The position numbers and the translations under genes are program-made. Of a DNA stretch of 7,285 bases, positions 1-6,136 are shown one piece after another; position 1 is the first letter of the stretch; each line of letters begins with the position of its first letter. The stretch spans positions 1-7,285 of the forward strand of contig JAFDYP010000570.1 in NCBI GenBank assembly GCA_018267355.1, in the 5' to 3' direction. The notes beneath the pieces are model-generated. The model had not been told where the DNA came from, made no database searches, and saw only the letters and a list, made by a program, of their open reading frames with translations. This DNA comes from Bacteroidota bacterium. GTDB lineage: Bacteria > Bacteroidota > Bacteroidia > Chitinophagales > LD1.

Positions 1-513
1 AAAAATAAACTTAAGGACCAGTTCATCATTACGGCAGTACATTTCCGACTCAACAAAGAGCCTCGCTTCAACATTAGCTACGGCGATATCAAAGCCACAT
101 TGGACGAGATGAAAGTCTTTGATCTCAATATCAAGGCTGTGAGTGAGGCTGTGATCAAAATACGCTCTTCTAAACTGCCTGACCCTGCTATACTGGGCAA
201 TGCAGGAAGTTTTTTCAAAAATCCGACCGTCTCCTTTGAGAAATGCAGCGAGCTGATCGCGCAGTACCCGCTGATGCCAAACTATCCCCAGGCCTCAGGT
301 GATGTGAAGCTACCCGCAGGCTGGCTCATTGAGCAGTGCGGCTGGAAGGGTAAACGTGTAGGCAATACTGGCTCGCATGCCAGGCAGGCACTCGTCCTTG
401 TGAACTACGGCGGCGCGACAGGCCACGAGGTCTATCAGCTCGCTATGGATATCCGTCAGTCCGTAATGGATATATTTGGAGTAGAGATCAACCCCGAGGT
501 AAATCTGGTATAG
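1..513 (+). CDS. murB: UDP-N-acetylenolpyruvoylglucosamine reductase, C-terminal half (partial)
   Basis: MurB is a cytoplasmic FAD enzyme that uses NADPH to reduce UDP-GlcNAc-enolpyruvate to UDP-MurNAc, the second committed step of peptidoglycan precursor synthesis. The reading frame is open from base 1 and ends at TAG 511-513, giving 170 residues. This is about half of a normal 335-345 residue protein, so the N-terminal FAD-binding part lies left of the window. The visible part carries the family signature GNAGSFFKNP, with the catalytic serine encoded at 208-210. It also has the substrate-loop region PNYPQASGDVKLPAGWLIEQ, typical of type I (E. coli-like) MurB, and a C-terminal NPEV whose glutamate (496-498) corresponds to the second catalytic acid. 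It runs parallel to the following dehydrogenase but is separated from it by 87 bp, and no terminator is visible. The assignment is very secure; only the start is missing. Confidence 0.96.
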   Translation, partial: KNKLKDQFIITAVHFRLNKEPRFNISYGDIKATLDEMKVFDLNIKAVSEAVIKIRSSKLPDPAILGNAGSFFKNPTVSFEKCSELIAQYPLMPNYPQASGDVKLPAGWLIEQCGWKGKRVGNTGSHARQALVLVNYGGATGHEVYQLAMDIRQSVMDIFGVEINPEVNLV

Positions 514-570
514 ATACAAGAACCAAGATTCAAAATTTAAAGTGTAAATCAGTAGCGGCATTTATCTGAA

Positions 571-595
571 TACTTAATACTAACTACTAAATACT
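571..595. repeat. 7-bp AT-rich tandem repeat, about 3.6 copies
   Basis: Three successive 7-mers, TACTTAA, TACTAAC and TACTAAA, are followed by a partial TACT, giving a degenerate 7-bp tandem repeat that ends five bases before the TTG start of the dehydrogenase. The preceding bases (about 528-551) are also AT-rich and simple. I recall similar AT-rich intergenic strings in Bacteroidota genomes, so this may be a dispersed intergenic element rather than a gene-specific regulator, but that is inference. No promoter consensus or hairpin could be identified in the whole 514-600 gap. Confidence 0.6.
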
Positions 596-600
596 GTGCA

Positions 601-1305
601 TTGAAAAACATCATCATCACCGGCGCATCCAAAGGAATAGGCAGAGCCATAGCCCTGCATTTTGCTAAAAACGGCTACGCTGTAGCAGCCTGTGCCAGAG
701 GTGAGAAGGATATTAAAACACTGGAGGCAGAGGTTGCAGCCCTCGCACCTGGCCAGCCGCACGTATTCCGCAGCTGTGATATGTCTGATAAAGCTCAGAT
801 AGCAGCGTTTGCTGCCGATATCCAGGCTGCCTGGGACCATGTACACATTCTTGTCAATAATGCGGGCGTATTTCTGCCCGGCCAGGTGATCAATGAAGAA
901 GAGGGCACGCTGGAGAAACTGATCGATACTAATCTCTATAGTGCATATCATATGACCCGACATTTTGTGCAGGGCATGATCTGCTATGGCCGGGCTCACA
1001 TCTTTAATATGTGCTCCGTAGCATCTATCAATGCTTATCCTAATGGCGGCTCTTACAGTATCTCAAAATTTGCACTACTTGGGCTGTCTAAAGCGCTGCG
1101 CGAAGAACTCAAACCGCATGCTGTGAAAGTAACCTCATTGCTTCCCGGCGCTACCTTTACAGATTCATGGTCAGGGGCCGGAATAGAAGAGTCGCGATTT
1201 ATGAAGGCCGAAGATATCGCACAGACTGTGTGGGATATCTATCATCTGTCTAAGACAACGGTAGTAGAAGAGGTGCTGCTGCGCCCGGTACTGGGCGATA
1301 TTTAG
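601..1305 (+). CDS. Short-chain dehydrogenase/reductase (classical SDR), TTG start
   Basis: This is a cytoplasmic NAD(P)-dependent oxidoreductase of the classical SDR family (234 residues, close to the usual 240-250). The Rossmann glycine motif TGASKGIG lies at residues 7-14 and NNAG at 86-89. The catalytic set is Ser139, Tyr152 and Lys156, with the tyrosine and lysine in YSISK. The downstream LLPGATFTD region matches the usual PG segment after the active site. The start is TTG: the frame has a stop at 553-555 and no ATG or GTG between that stop and the glycine motif, so TTG at 601 is the only reasonable choice. No good ribosome-binding site is seen. The substrate cannot be inferred, since SDRs act on sugars, steroids, acyl carriers and many other compounds. 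The gene converges on the ADP-ribosylglycohydrolase, sharing four bases (TTAG) at the stops. Confidence 0.93.
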   Translation: MKNIIITGASKGIGRAIALHFAKNGYAVAACARGEKDIKTLEAEVAALAPGQPHVFRSCDMSDKAQIAAFAADIQAAWDHVHILVNNAGVFLPGQVINEEEGTLEKLIDTNLYSAYHMTRHFVQGMICYGRAHIFNMCSVASINAYPNGGSYSISKFALLGLSKALREELKPHAVKVTSLLPGATFTDSWSGAGIEESRFMKAEDIAQTVWDIYHLSKTTVVEEVLLRPVLGDI

Positions 1306-2273
1306 CGGCCGTAATACTTGTTTTGCAGTTTGTCTGCCAGGGCCTCGATATCTGCTCTGCGCGCCAATACTTCTAACCATTTCTTGGGTATACTCTGATA
1401 GCCATAGAGTAGTCCTGCCAGTCCTCCTGCCACGCAGGCGGTCGTATCGGTATCTTCTCCGAGATTGACTGCTGTCAGTACGCAACTTTCATAGTCCGCG
1501 GTAGTTATCAAGCACCATATAGCGGCTTCCAATGTGCTCAGGACATACCCTGACCCTGATATGTTGGCCCGTCCTTCATTTTCTATAGGAGCAACGTCAT
1601 AGTCTTCTACTTTCAGCGCAAGGACTTTGTGATATTTATATAGTTCTGTATTGTTCACGTTGTTTTTCACGCATATATCCGGGATCACTTTGCGGATCTT
1701 GGAGAGTGCCTCCAGTTTGTCTGTGCCTTTTGCTATTTCAATAGCGTATTCCATATAGATAAAGCAAGCCAATACTGATCTGATGTGTGCATGCGTCAGG
1801 CTCGATACAGCTCTCACTATCTCAAAACGCTCCTGAGTCCCTTTATCTTTTATATAAGGCAGCAGAGGGAGGATACGCATTAACGAGCCATTGCCATTAG
1901 AATATTCATCACGGCCGCCCGCCAGCGTAGGATCAGTGACAGATTTCAAAGAGTGTATCGCACCACTGGTAGCTATCCCTACGTCAAATACATGTCCATG
2001 CGCACTCCAGTAGGCATAGTCGTACCAGTTTATAAACCGATTGGCCAGATTGCGCAGATCATAATCGCCTGTGAGCATCTCTGCCAGACACAGTGCCAGA
2101 GAGCTATCATCAGACCAGGTGCCCGCAGGCTGGTGATGAGCACCATATCCTGTCATATCTGTAGCGGGATATACGTCCATTCGCTCCCTTCGCAGAAATT
2201 CATAAGGTACTCCCAGTGCATCGCCTACTGTCAGGCCCAGCAGGATGTCCCGGCTAGTGTTTTTCATAGTCAT
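1302..2273 (-). CDS. ADP-ribosylglycohydrolase family protein (DraG/ARH fold)
   Basis: This is a predicted hydrolase of ADP-ribosyl groups from proteins, nucleic acids or ADP-ribose derivatives, with 323 residues, typical of the family. Both halves of the dinuclear magnesium site are visible. Near the N-terminus, GTWSDDSS places Ser54, Asp55 and Asp56 where the family has T/S-D-D. Near the C-terminus, GEDTDTTA gives Asp274, Asp276 and Thr277, followed by the usual AGGLAGLLYG helix. The early GLTVGDALGVPYEF segment (residues 13-26) is also characteristic. No signal peptide is present, so it is presumably cytosolic. The start could be ATG 2273 or the ATG two codons later (2267); neither has a clear ribosome-binding site. 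No ADP-ribosyltransferase or toxin gene lies beside it, so the substrate is unknown. It is divergent from the DUF1573 gene and convergent with the dehydrogenase. Confidence 0.93.
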   Translation of the reverse strand: MTMKNTSRDILLGLTVGDALGVPYEFLRRERMDVYPATDMTGYGAHHQPAGTWSDDSSLALCLAEMLTGDYDLRNLANRFINWYDYAYWSAHGHVFDVGIATSGAIHSLKSVTDPTLAGGRDEYSNGNGSLMRILPLLPYIKDKGTQERFEIVRAVSSLTHAHIRSVLACFIYMEYAIEIAKGTDKLEALSKIRKVIPDICVKNNVNNTELYKYHKVLALKVEDYDVAPIENEGRANISGSGYVLSTLEAAIWCLITTADYESCVLTAVNLGEDTDTTACVAGGLAGLLYGYQSIPKKWLEVLARRADIEALADKLQNKYYGR

Positions 2274-2313
2274 CAGTCTTTATAAATGTTAAACGAAATA
2301 GGTCCCGGCTAAA

Positions 2314-2330
2314 GGTATTTGAAAAATACC
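2314..2330. promoter_or_regulatory. Perfect inverted repeat, candidate operator in divergent region
   Basis: GGTATTT (2314-2320) and AAATACC (2324-2330) are perfect reverse complements separated by GAA. The repeat lies between the divergently transcribed ADP-ribosylglycohydrolase and DUF1573 genes and covers the TTTG of the DUF1573 promoter. It also abuts a weak minus-strand -7-like TACCTTTA (complement of 2310-2317). A repressor bound here could affect both genes. A 7-bp repeat can occur by chance in AT-rich DNA, so the regulatory role is inference. Confidence 0.35.
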
Positions 2331-2349
2331 GTCCAGAAATATAATTTTA
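2318..2349 (+). promoter_or_regulatory. Bacteroidota-type promoter (-33 TTTG / -7 TAnnTTTG) for DUF1573 gene
   Basis: TTTG at 2318-2321 is followed after exactly 20 bases by TAATTTTA (2342-2349), which matches the Bacteroidota -7 consensus TAnnTTTG at five of six fixed positions. The published spacing is about 19-21 bases. Transcription would begin near 2355, leaving a short leader of about 12-18 bases before ATG 2367/2373. This argues against the upstream TTG (2319) as a start, since that codon would lie inside the -33 element. Confidence 0.6.
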
Positions 2350-2372
2350 CCGACATTAAATCTCGTATGGTC

Positions 2373-2858
2373 ATGAAAAAAATGTTCCTTTTTGTAAGCG
2401 CAATAATAGTGTTAAGCTTTTCCGTGTCAGCTCAAAAGGCTGCTACCGTAGAGCCGGATCCTAAGGCGGCGAAGCCAGTGAATCCAAACGCCCCCAAGAT
2501 CAAATTCACTGAGGAGTCTTACGATTTCGGTACAGTGATAGAAGGACCTCAGGTGACTCATGATTTCAAATTTAAGAACGAAGGCAAGGAGCCACTGATC
2601 CTGTCTAATGTACACGCCTCATGCGGCTGCACCGTACCTACCTGGCCTAAGGAGCCTATCCTGCCGGGCAAAGAGTCTGTGATCTCAGCCACTTATAATA
2701 CATCCGGCCGCCCGGGAGCTTTCACCAAGACCATTACCGTAGAGTCCAATACCGGTGATGGTACTAAGGTGGTGACTATCCGCGGTGAGGTGATCAAGCC
2801 AGAACAGGACAAGAGCATCCCCCTGGCGAGGCCATCTATGCTGAAGACCAATAACTAA
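2373..2858 (+). CDS. Secreted DUF1573 (Ig-like) protein
   Basis: This is a small exported protein of about 161 residues with one DUF1573 domain, very common in Bacteroidota and of unknown biochemical role. From ATG 2373 it begins with two lysines and a hydrophobic run (residues 4-18) ending SVSA before Gln21, a good type I signal peptide. A proline- and lysine-rich linker follows (about 25-42). The domain starts at YDFGTVIEG (50-58) and continues through FKFKNEGKEPL (65-75) and the hallmark CGC (Cys84, Cys86). It ends with a TITVESNT strand and a VVTIRGEV strand. ATG 2367 is an equally possible start two codons upstream. An in-frame TTG at 2319 is rejected because it overlaps the promoter and would bury the signal peptide. 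The gene is monocistronic, with its own promoter and terminator. Confidence 0.9.
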   Translation: MKKMFLFVSAIIVLSFSVSAQKAATVEPDPKAAKPVNPNAPKIKFTEESYDFGTVIEGPQVTHDFKFKNEGKEPLILSNVHASCGCTVPTWPKEPILPGKESVISATYNTSGRPGAFTKTITVESNTGDGTKVVTIRGEVIKPEQDKSIPLARPSMLKTNN

Positions 2859-2886
2859 TTAGACTTCGGGTTTCGGAAGTTAGCTG

Positions 2887-2917
2887 CCGGCAATACAGTC
2901 TTTGTATTGCCGGTTTT
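2887..2917 (+). terminator. Rho-independent terminator after DUF1573 gene
   Basis: CCGGCAATACA (2887-2897) pairs perfectly with TGTATTGCCGG (2903-2913) to form an 11-bp stem with a 5-nt loop (GTCTT), followed by TTTT and then GCTTT. It lies 28 bases after the DUF1573 stop and before the aminotransferase, so the next operon needs its own promoter. It is the only strong intrinsic terminator seen in the window. Confidence 0.88.
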
Positions 2918-2981
2918 GCTTTATGCCGGTTCTTGCTACTTGCCACTTTTTTACCGACCTTCGTTTTGCTAAAAAAGCGCT

Positions 2982-4211
2982 ATGCCATCTATATCTATCA
3001 AGGGCCAGCAGATGCCCGCATCTCCTATCCGCAAACTGGTGCCATACGCAGACGGGGCGAAGAAAAAAGGAACGAAAGTTTACCACCTCAATATAGGACA
3101 ACCGGACCTGGAGACCCCAAGGCAATTTTGGGATAAGCTCGCTCACCTCGATATGAAGGTGCTGGAGTATTGTCCTAGCAATGGCTTTGCCAGCTACAGA
3201 GAGAAATTCTCTGAGTACTACAACAGGCTCGGTATAAAGGTAGATCCATCTAACTTTATCATAACCAACGGCGGCTCTGAGGCTTTGCTCTTTACCATGA
3301 TGAGCTGCATTAATGAAGGTGAAGAAGTCATCATCCCCGAGCCGATGTATGCCAACTATATCAGCTTCGCTACCACCAGCCATATCACAGTCAAGCCAAT
3401 ATCATGTTCGATAGAGAATGGTTTTGCACTGCCGCCGATAGCTGACTTTGAAAAACTCATCACAGATAAGACCAAGGCAATCCTCATCTGCAATCCTAAC
3501 AATCCGACAGGCTACCTTTACAGCCGCGAGGAGCTGGAGGTACTCCGAGGCCTGGCACTGAAGTACGATCTCTATCTCTTCGTAGATGAAGTGTACCGCG
3601 AGTTTGTATACGGAGATGAGAAGCATTTCTCTGCGCTCAATCTGGAGGGCCTCGACAATAATGTAGTGGTGATAGACTCTATCTCCAAGCGCTTCAGCGC
3701 CTGTGGTGCACGCATCGGTGCGCTCGTGACACGCAATCAGGATATCCTTGCTGCCGCTATGAAGTTTGCGCAGGCGCGTCTCAGTCCGCCGTCTCTCGGC
3801 CAGATAGCAGGGGAGAGCCTCTTTGATCTCGGTCAGGACTACTATGATGGCGTGAAGCAGGAATACCAATCCCGCCGTGACCTGATGGTATCACTGCTCA
3901 ATAATATTCCGGGAGTCAAATGCCCAACTCCGGGTGGCGCTTTCTACGCAGTAGCACAGTTGCCGGTAGATGATGCAGATGCCTTCTGCCAGTGGATGCT
4001 GGAGTCTTTCTCCTATAATGGCGCTACGGTCATGATGGCACCAGCGTCTGGCTTCTATTCTACCAAAGGCTCCGGTCGCAACGAAGTGCGCCTGGCCTAT
4101 GTGCTGAATGGCAATGACCTGACAGCAGCTATGGAGTGCCTCGCGCAGGGTATCAAAGAGTACCAGCAAATGAGTGCTAATATGATCAACCTCAAAACGC
4201 AAACCGTATGA
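2982..4211 (+). CDS. PLP-dependent aminotransferase, class I/II (AspC fold type I)
   Basis: This is a cytoplasmic pyridoxal-phosphate enzyme that exchanges amino groups between an amino acid and a 2-oxo acid (409 residues). The fold type I landmarks are in order: the N-terminal HLNIGQPD, NGGSEA (96-101, cofactor phosphate contact), CNPNNPTG (170-177, with Asn174 near the ring), and VDEVYREF (Asp202 for the pyridine nitrogen, Tyr205). The Schiff-base Lys236 lies in SISK, and Arg370 in NEVRLAY would bind the substrate carboxylate. All key residues are present, so it should be active. The substrate (aspartate, aromatic or branched-chain) cannot be read from the sequence. The start ATG 2982 follows an A-rich stretch but no clear Shine-Dalgarno. 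It leads a plus-strand operon: its TGA stop overlaps the ATG of the EVE gene by four bases, suggesting translational coupling. Confidence 0.94.
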   Translation: MPSISIKGQQMPASPIRKLVPYADGAKKKGTKVYHLNIGQPDLETPRQFWDKLAHLDMKVLEYCPSNGFASYREKFSEYYNRLGIKVDPSNFIITNGGSEALLFTMMSCINEGEEVIIPEPMYANYISFATTSHITVKPISCSIENGFALPPIADFEKLITDKTKAILICNPNNPTGYLYSREELEVLRGLALKYDLYLFVDEVYREFVYGDEKHFSALNLEGLDNNVVVIDSISKRFSACGARIGALVTRNQDILAAAMKFAQARLSPPSLGQIAGESLFDLGQDYYDGVKQEYQSRRDLMVSLLNNIPGVKCPTPGGAFYAVAQLPVDDADAFCQWMLESFSYNGATVMMAPASGFYSTKGSGRNEVRLAYVLNGNDLTAAMECLAQGIKEYQQMSANMINLKTQTV

Positions 4212-4615
4212 ACTATTGGCTCATAAAGTCTGAACCTTCTACGTACTCTATAGACAATCTCAAAGCTGAGAAGCAGACCTTCTGGAGCGGTGTGCGCAAC
4301 TATGCCGCCCGCAACAATATGCAGGCCATGAAGAAGGGAGATATCTGCCTTTTCTATCACTCGGTGACAGACCCTGCGGTAGTAGGCCTGGCCAAAGTAG
4401 TGAAGGAATCCTATCAGGACCCTACTACAGAGGAGCCGGCATGGGTAGTCGTAGATGTGCAGTTTATGAAGAAATTTAAGATACCCGTCACACTGCCACA
4501 GATCAAGCAGGATAAGAAGCTGGCCAATATGGACCTGCTGCGCCTGAGCCGCCTCTCCGTACAGTCTGTCAAAAAGGACGAGTACGATCATATCCTCAAA
4601 CTCGCAGGAGAATAA
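4208..4615 (+). CDS. EVE-domain protein (PUA/YTH-like fold, THYN1 family)
   Basis: This protein of 135 residues is made almost wholly of one EVE domain, a PUA/YTH-like fold whose members are thought to bind modified bases in DNA or RNA. The signature elements are visible: YWLIKSEP (3-10), the WSGVRNYAARNNM segment (26-38), MKKGDICLFYHS (about 41-52), and the C-terminal LRLSRLSVQSV. No enzyme or membrane segment is attached. Its ATG shares four bases with the aminotransferase stop, and the TerB/J gene starts 13 bases downstream, so the three are probably one transcript. EVE proteins occur both as housekeeping genes and with restriction or modification systems. No such system is seen here, so this copy looks like the housekeeping type. 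The ligand is unknown. Confidence 0.93.
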   Translation: MNYWLIKSEPSTYSIDNLKAEKQTFWSGVRNYAARNNMQAMKKGDICLFYHSVTDPAVVGLAKVVKESYQDPTTEEPAWVVVDVQFMKKFKIPVTLPQIKQDKKLANMDLLRLSRLSVQSVKKDEYDHILKLAGE

Positions 4616-4628
4616 GACACGCACTATA

Positions 4629-5309
4629 ATGGCCGGCAAAAGCTTCTTTGATGTACTGCGTGATTCGATCCATCAGATCGTATCTGGTGAGGAGGTCACA
4701 GAAGACTCCGGCCCTCAGCAGCAGCGCAAGCTGGCCGCCAGGGCCGATATGGAGCATGCGGTGATCGTGCTCGCTACAGAGGTCATGCGCCTCAATGGAA
4801 ACGCCTCTGACGAGACGGAAACAATGCTCTTTAAGTTTCTAGAGCGCAACTTTGGCAAGACGGGCATCAAGCGCCGCAAGCAGGTGAGTGATCATGTCTT
4901 TGTAGGGCCGCAGGCATTTACCCGTATGGCCTGCGAGCAGCTGAAGGCACTCTCCACGCATGCTAGCCACATCGAGATCATCAAGCTGCTCTATAATATC
5001 GCTTCGGCTGATGACTTTGTGACGGCCAAAGAGCACAATACTATTCAGAAGATATCTGGCTACCTTGGTATTTCTCTGGAGGAGCTCAAGGCTGTGAGGC
5101 AGCTATATAGCAAGGTCAATAACCCATTTGCGCTACTGGAGATGGAGGAGACCATAGAAATCACTAAGGTCAAAGCAGCCTATCGCAAGATGGTGCTCCG
5201 CTATCACCCCGATAAGCGGAAAGATAAAGTAGACGCAGAGGAAGCCAATCGCAAATTCAGGGAGATCAAGCGTGCTTACGAGCAGATATTAAGGCAGATT
5301 AATGGTTAG
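4629..5309 (+). CDS. TerB-like domain plus C-terminal J-domain protein (DjlA-like, no membrane anchor)
   Basis: This is a 226-residue predicted co-chaperone. A C-terminal J domain (about 165-226) has the diagnostic HPD triad at 193-195, a preceding AYRKMVLRY helix, and a closing IKRAYEQI helix. Such domains stimulate the ATPase of an Hsp70 (DnaK). The middle part (about 38-145) is helical and resembles TerB/DjlA: two repeats with the pattern hydrophobic helix, acidic turn, helix (ATEVMRLNGNASDE around 49-62, and a second repeat around IIKLLYNIASADD). E. coli DjlA has the same TerB-then-J order but an N-terminal membrane helix. None is visible here, so this version is probably cytosolic. The TerB assignment is less sure than the J domain, since the usual DG is NG. 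It is last in its operon and overlaps the TerC stop by four bases. Confidence 0.87.
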   Translation: MAGKSFFDVLRDSIHQIVSGEEVTEDSGPQQQRKLAARADMEHAVIVLATEVMRLNGNASDETETMLFKFLERNFGKTGIKRRKQVSDHVFVGPQAFTRMACEQLKALSTHASHIEIIKLLYNIASADDFVTAKEHNTIQKISGYLGISLEELKAVRQLYSKVNNPFALLEMEETIEITKVKAAYRKMVLRYHPDKRKDKVDAEEANRKFREIKRAYEQILRQING

Positions 5310-6061
5310 TGCCTTTTAGGAAAGTTGAATAGTAGAGACACTAGTATCGGCAGCGCAAATATAGAGACAGTTGCTATTGAGAAATAAAGGTCTGTATGAT
5401 GACCGTCTACGATCTCTGCCAGTTCATGACTCATATACGGCACAAAGAAAGAAGCGATCAGCTTTACACTCAGCAGTCCAATAATGACGAAGGCTACAGT
5501 ATCCAAAAAAGGGAAGTGCTCCATCAGCTTCACAAAGTAGCCAGCCACGATGCGCATAGCTATGATACCGATGAAAACACCGATACACACCAGCACCGTA
5601 TTGTCGGTGAAGGCTACGGCAGCAAAGACATTGTCTATAGAGAACGTAAGGTCCATCACCTCTACCATCAGCACAGTGCTCATAAATGGCGTGAGGAATT
5701 TAAAGCGCTTCTTAGTGATATGCGGCTCCTCTATGGCGGCCTTGCCGGTCAGCTTCTTGTAAAAGAAATTGATGAAAATGTAGAGCAGATATGCTCCGCC
5801 TACCAATTTCAGCCAGTTGATCTTGATCAGTATGGTAGCGAAGACAAGACATGCGCCACGGAAAATATAGGCTAATATAATGCCGATACGTAGCGCTTTC
5901 TTGCGCTGCTGTATTGGCAGGTCTCGCACCATGGTGGCCAGTACAGCGGCATTATCCACTGACAGGAGGCTCTCTATGAGGATCAGGTTCAGGATCACAA
6001 AAGCTGCCACCTTGAGGTCCGGACCGAGGTATTGATGCAGAAAGGAGAGGATGGATTCCAC
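5306..6061 (-). CDS. TerC family integral membrane protein, GTG start
   Basis: This inner-membrane protein of 251 residues belongs to the TerC family. Members were first linked to tellurite resistance, and some (Alx, YkoY/YceF type) are now viewed as manganese exporters. Two acidic membrane motifs carry the family signature: ESLLSVDN (Glu30, Asp36, Asn37) and VEVMDLTFSIDN (Glu134, Asp137, Asp143, Asn144). Several hydrophobic segments surround them, consistent with about seven helices, with a charged cytoplasmic loop (about 101-121) between the halves. The start is GTG at 6061: there is no in-frame ATG before the upstream stop at 6086-6088. The first motif falls at a normal distance from this start. 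It is convergent with the TerB/J gene and divergent from the thioesterase. Transported ion and regulation are inference from the family. Confidence 0.93.
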   Translation of the reverse strand: MESILSFLHQYLGPDLKVAAFVILNLILIESLLSVDNAAVLATMVRDLPIQQRKKALRIGIILAYIFRGACLVFATILIKINWLKLVGGAYLLYIFINFFYKKLTGKAAIEEPHITKKRFKFLTPFMSTVLMVEVMDLTFSIDNVFAAVAFTDNTVLVCIGVFIGIIAMRIVAGYFVKLMEHFPFLDTVAFVIIGLLSVKLIASFFVPYMSHELAEIVDGHHTDLYFSIATVSIFALPILVSLLFNFPKRH

Positions 6062-6080
6062 GCTCGCTAAATTACGATTT

Positions 6081-6095
6081 ATGGGCTATGCCCAT
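6081..6095. promoter_or_regulatory. Perfect inverted repeat, candidate operator upstream of terC-like gene
   Basis: ATGGGC (6081-6086) and GCCCAT (6090-6095) are perfect reverse complements around TAT. The repeat sits 19 bases upstream of the GTG of the TerC gene, in the 75-bp region shared with the divergent thioesterase. Its GC-rich arms stand out in AT-rich DNA. It could be an operator or a leader hairpin of the TerC transcript; neither is shown by sequence alone. Confidence 0.35.
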
Positions 6096-6110
6096 CTTGA
6101 AAATTACATC

Positions 6111-6118
6111 TATTATTG
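6111..6118 (+). promoter_or_regulatory. Possible -7 element for thioesterase gene
   Basis: TATTATTG matches the Bacteroidota -7 consensus TAnnTTTG at five of six fixed positions and lies 18 bases before ATG 6137. No TTTG is found at the expected 19-21 base distance upstream, so this is a weak call. Confidence 0.25.
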
Positions 6119-6129
6119 TACCAACAATA
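6114..6129. promoter_or_regulatory. Second perfect inverted repeat in the terC/thioesterase divergent region
   Basis: TATTGT (6114-6119) and ACAATA (6124-6129) are perfect reverse complements separated by ACCA. The repeat ends seven bases before the thioesterase ATG and overlaps the possible -7 element. It is low in GC and short, so chance is a real alternative. Confidence 0.3.
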
Positions 6130-6136
6130 CACGGAA

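Noticed and set aside
580..999. 139-residue minus-strand open frame opposite the dehydrogenase
   Set aside because: It is a shadow of the SDR Rossmann region, with a low-complexity, cysteine-rich translation and no promoter.
2861..2880. Small hairpin (ACTTC with GAAGT) just after the DUF1573 stop
   Set aside because: The stem is only five base pairs with no T-run; the real terminator is the 11-bp stem at 2887-2913.
3402..3869. 155-residue minus-strand open frame inside the aminotransferase
   Set aside because: It is antisense to the catalytic core of an intact PLP enzyme; no start context or domain supports it.
4097..4639. 180-residue minus-strand open frame across the aminotransferase end and the EVE gene
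   Set aside because: It lies opposite two well-supported genes, is rich in cysteine and histidine with no family features, and spans the ATGA coupling site.
5396..5875. 159-residue plus-strand open frame inside the TerC gene
   Set aside because: It is antisense to a clear TerC protein with both signature motifs, and its translation shows no recognisable domain or hydrophobic pattern.
4208..6061. A defence island built from EVE, TerB/J and TerC
   Set aside because: No nuclease, helicase, methylase, integrase or other defence effector lies beside them, and all three families are common as housekeeping genes in Bacteroidota.
6116..6136. Upstream TTG start for the thioesterase (seven extra residues)
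   Set aside because: The ATG at 6137 gives the MIW start and the His54/Glu63 numbering recalled for YdiI; the TTG also sits inside an inverted repeat and a possible -7 element.
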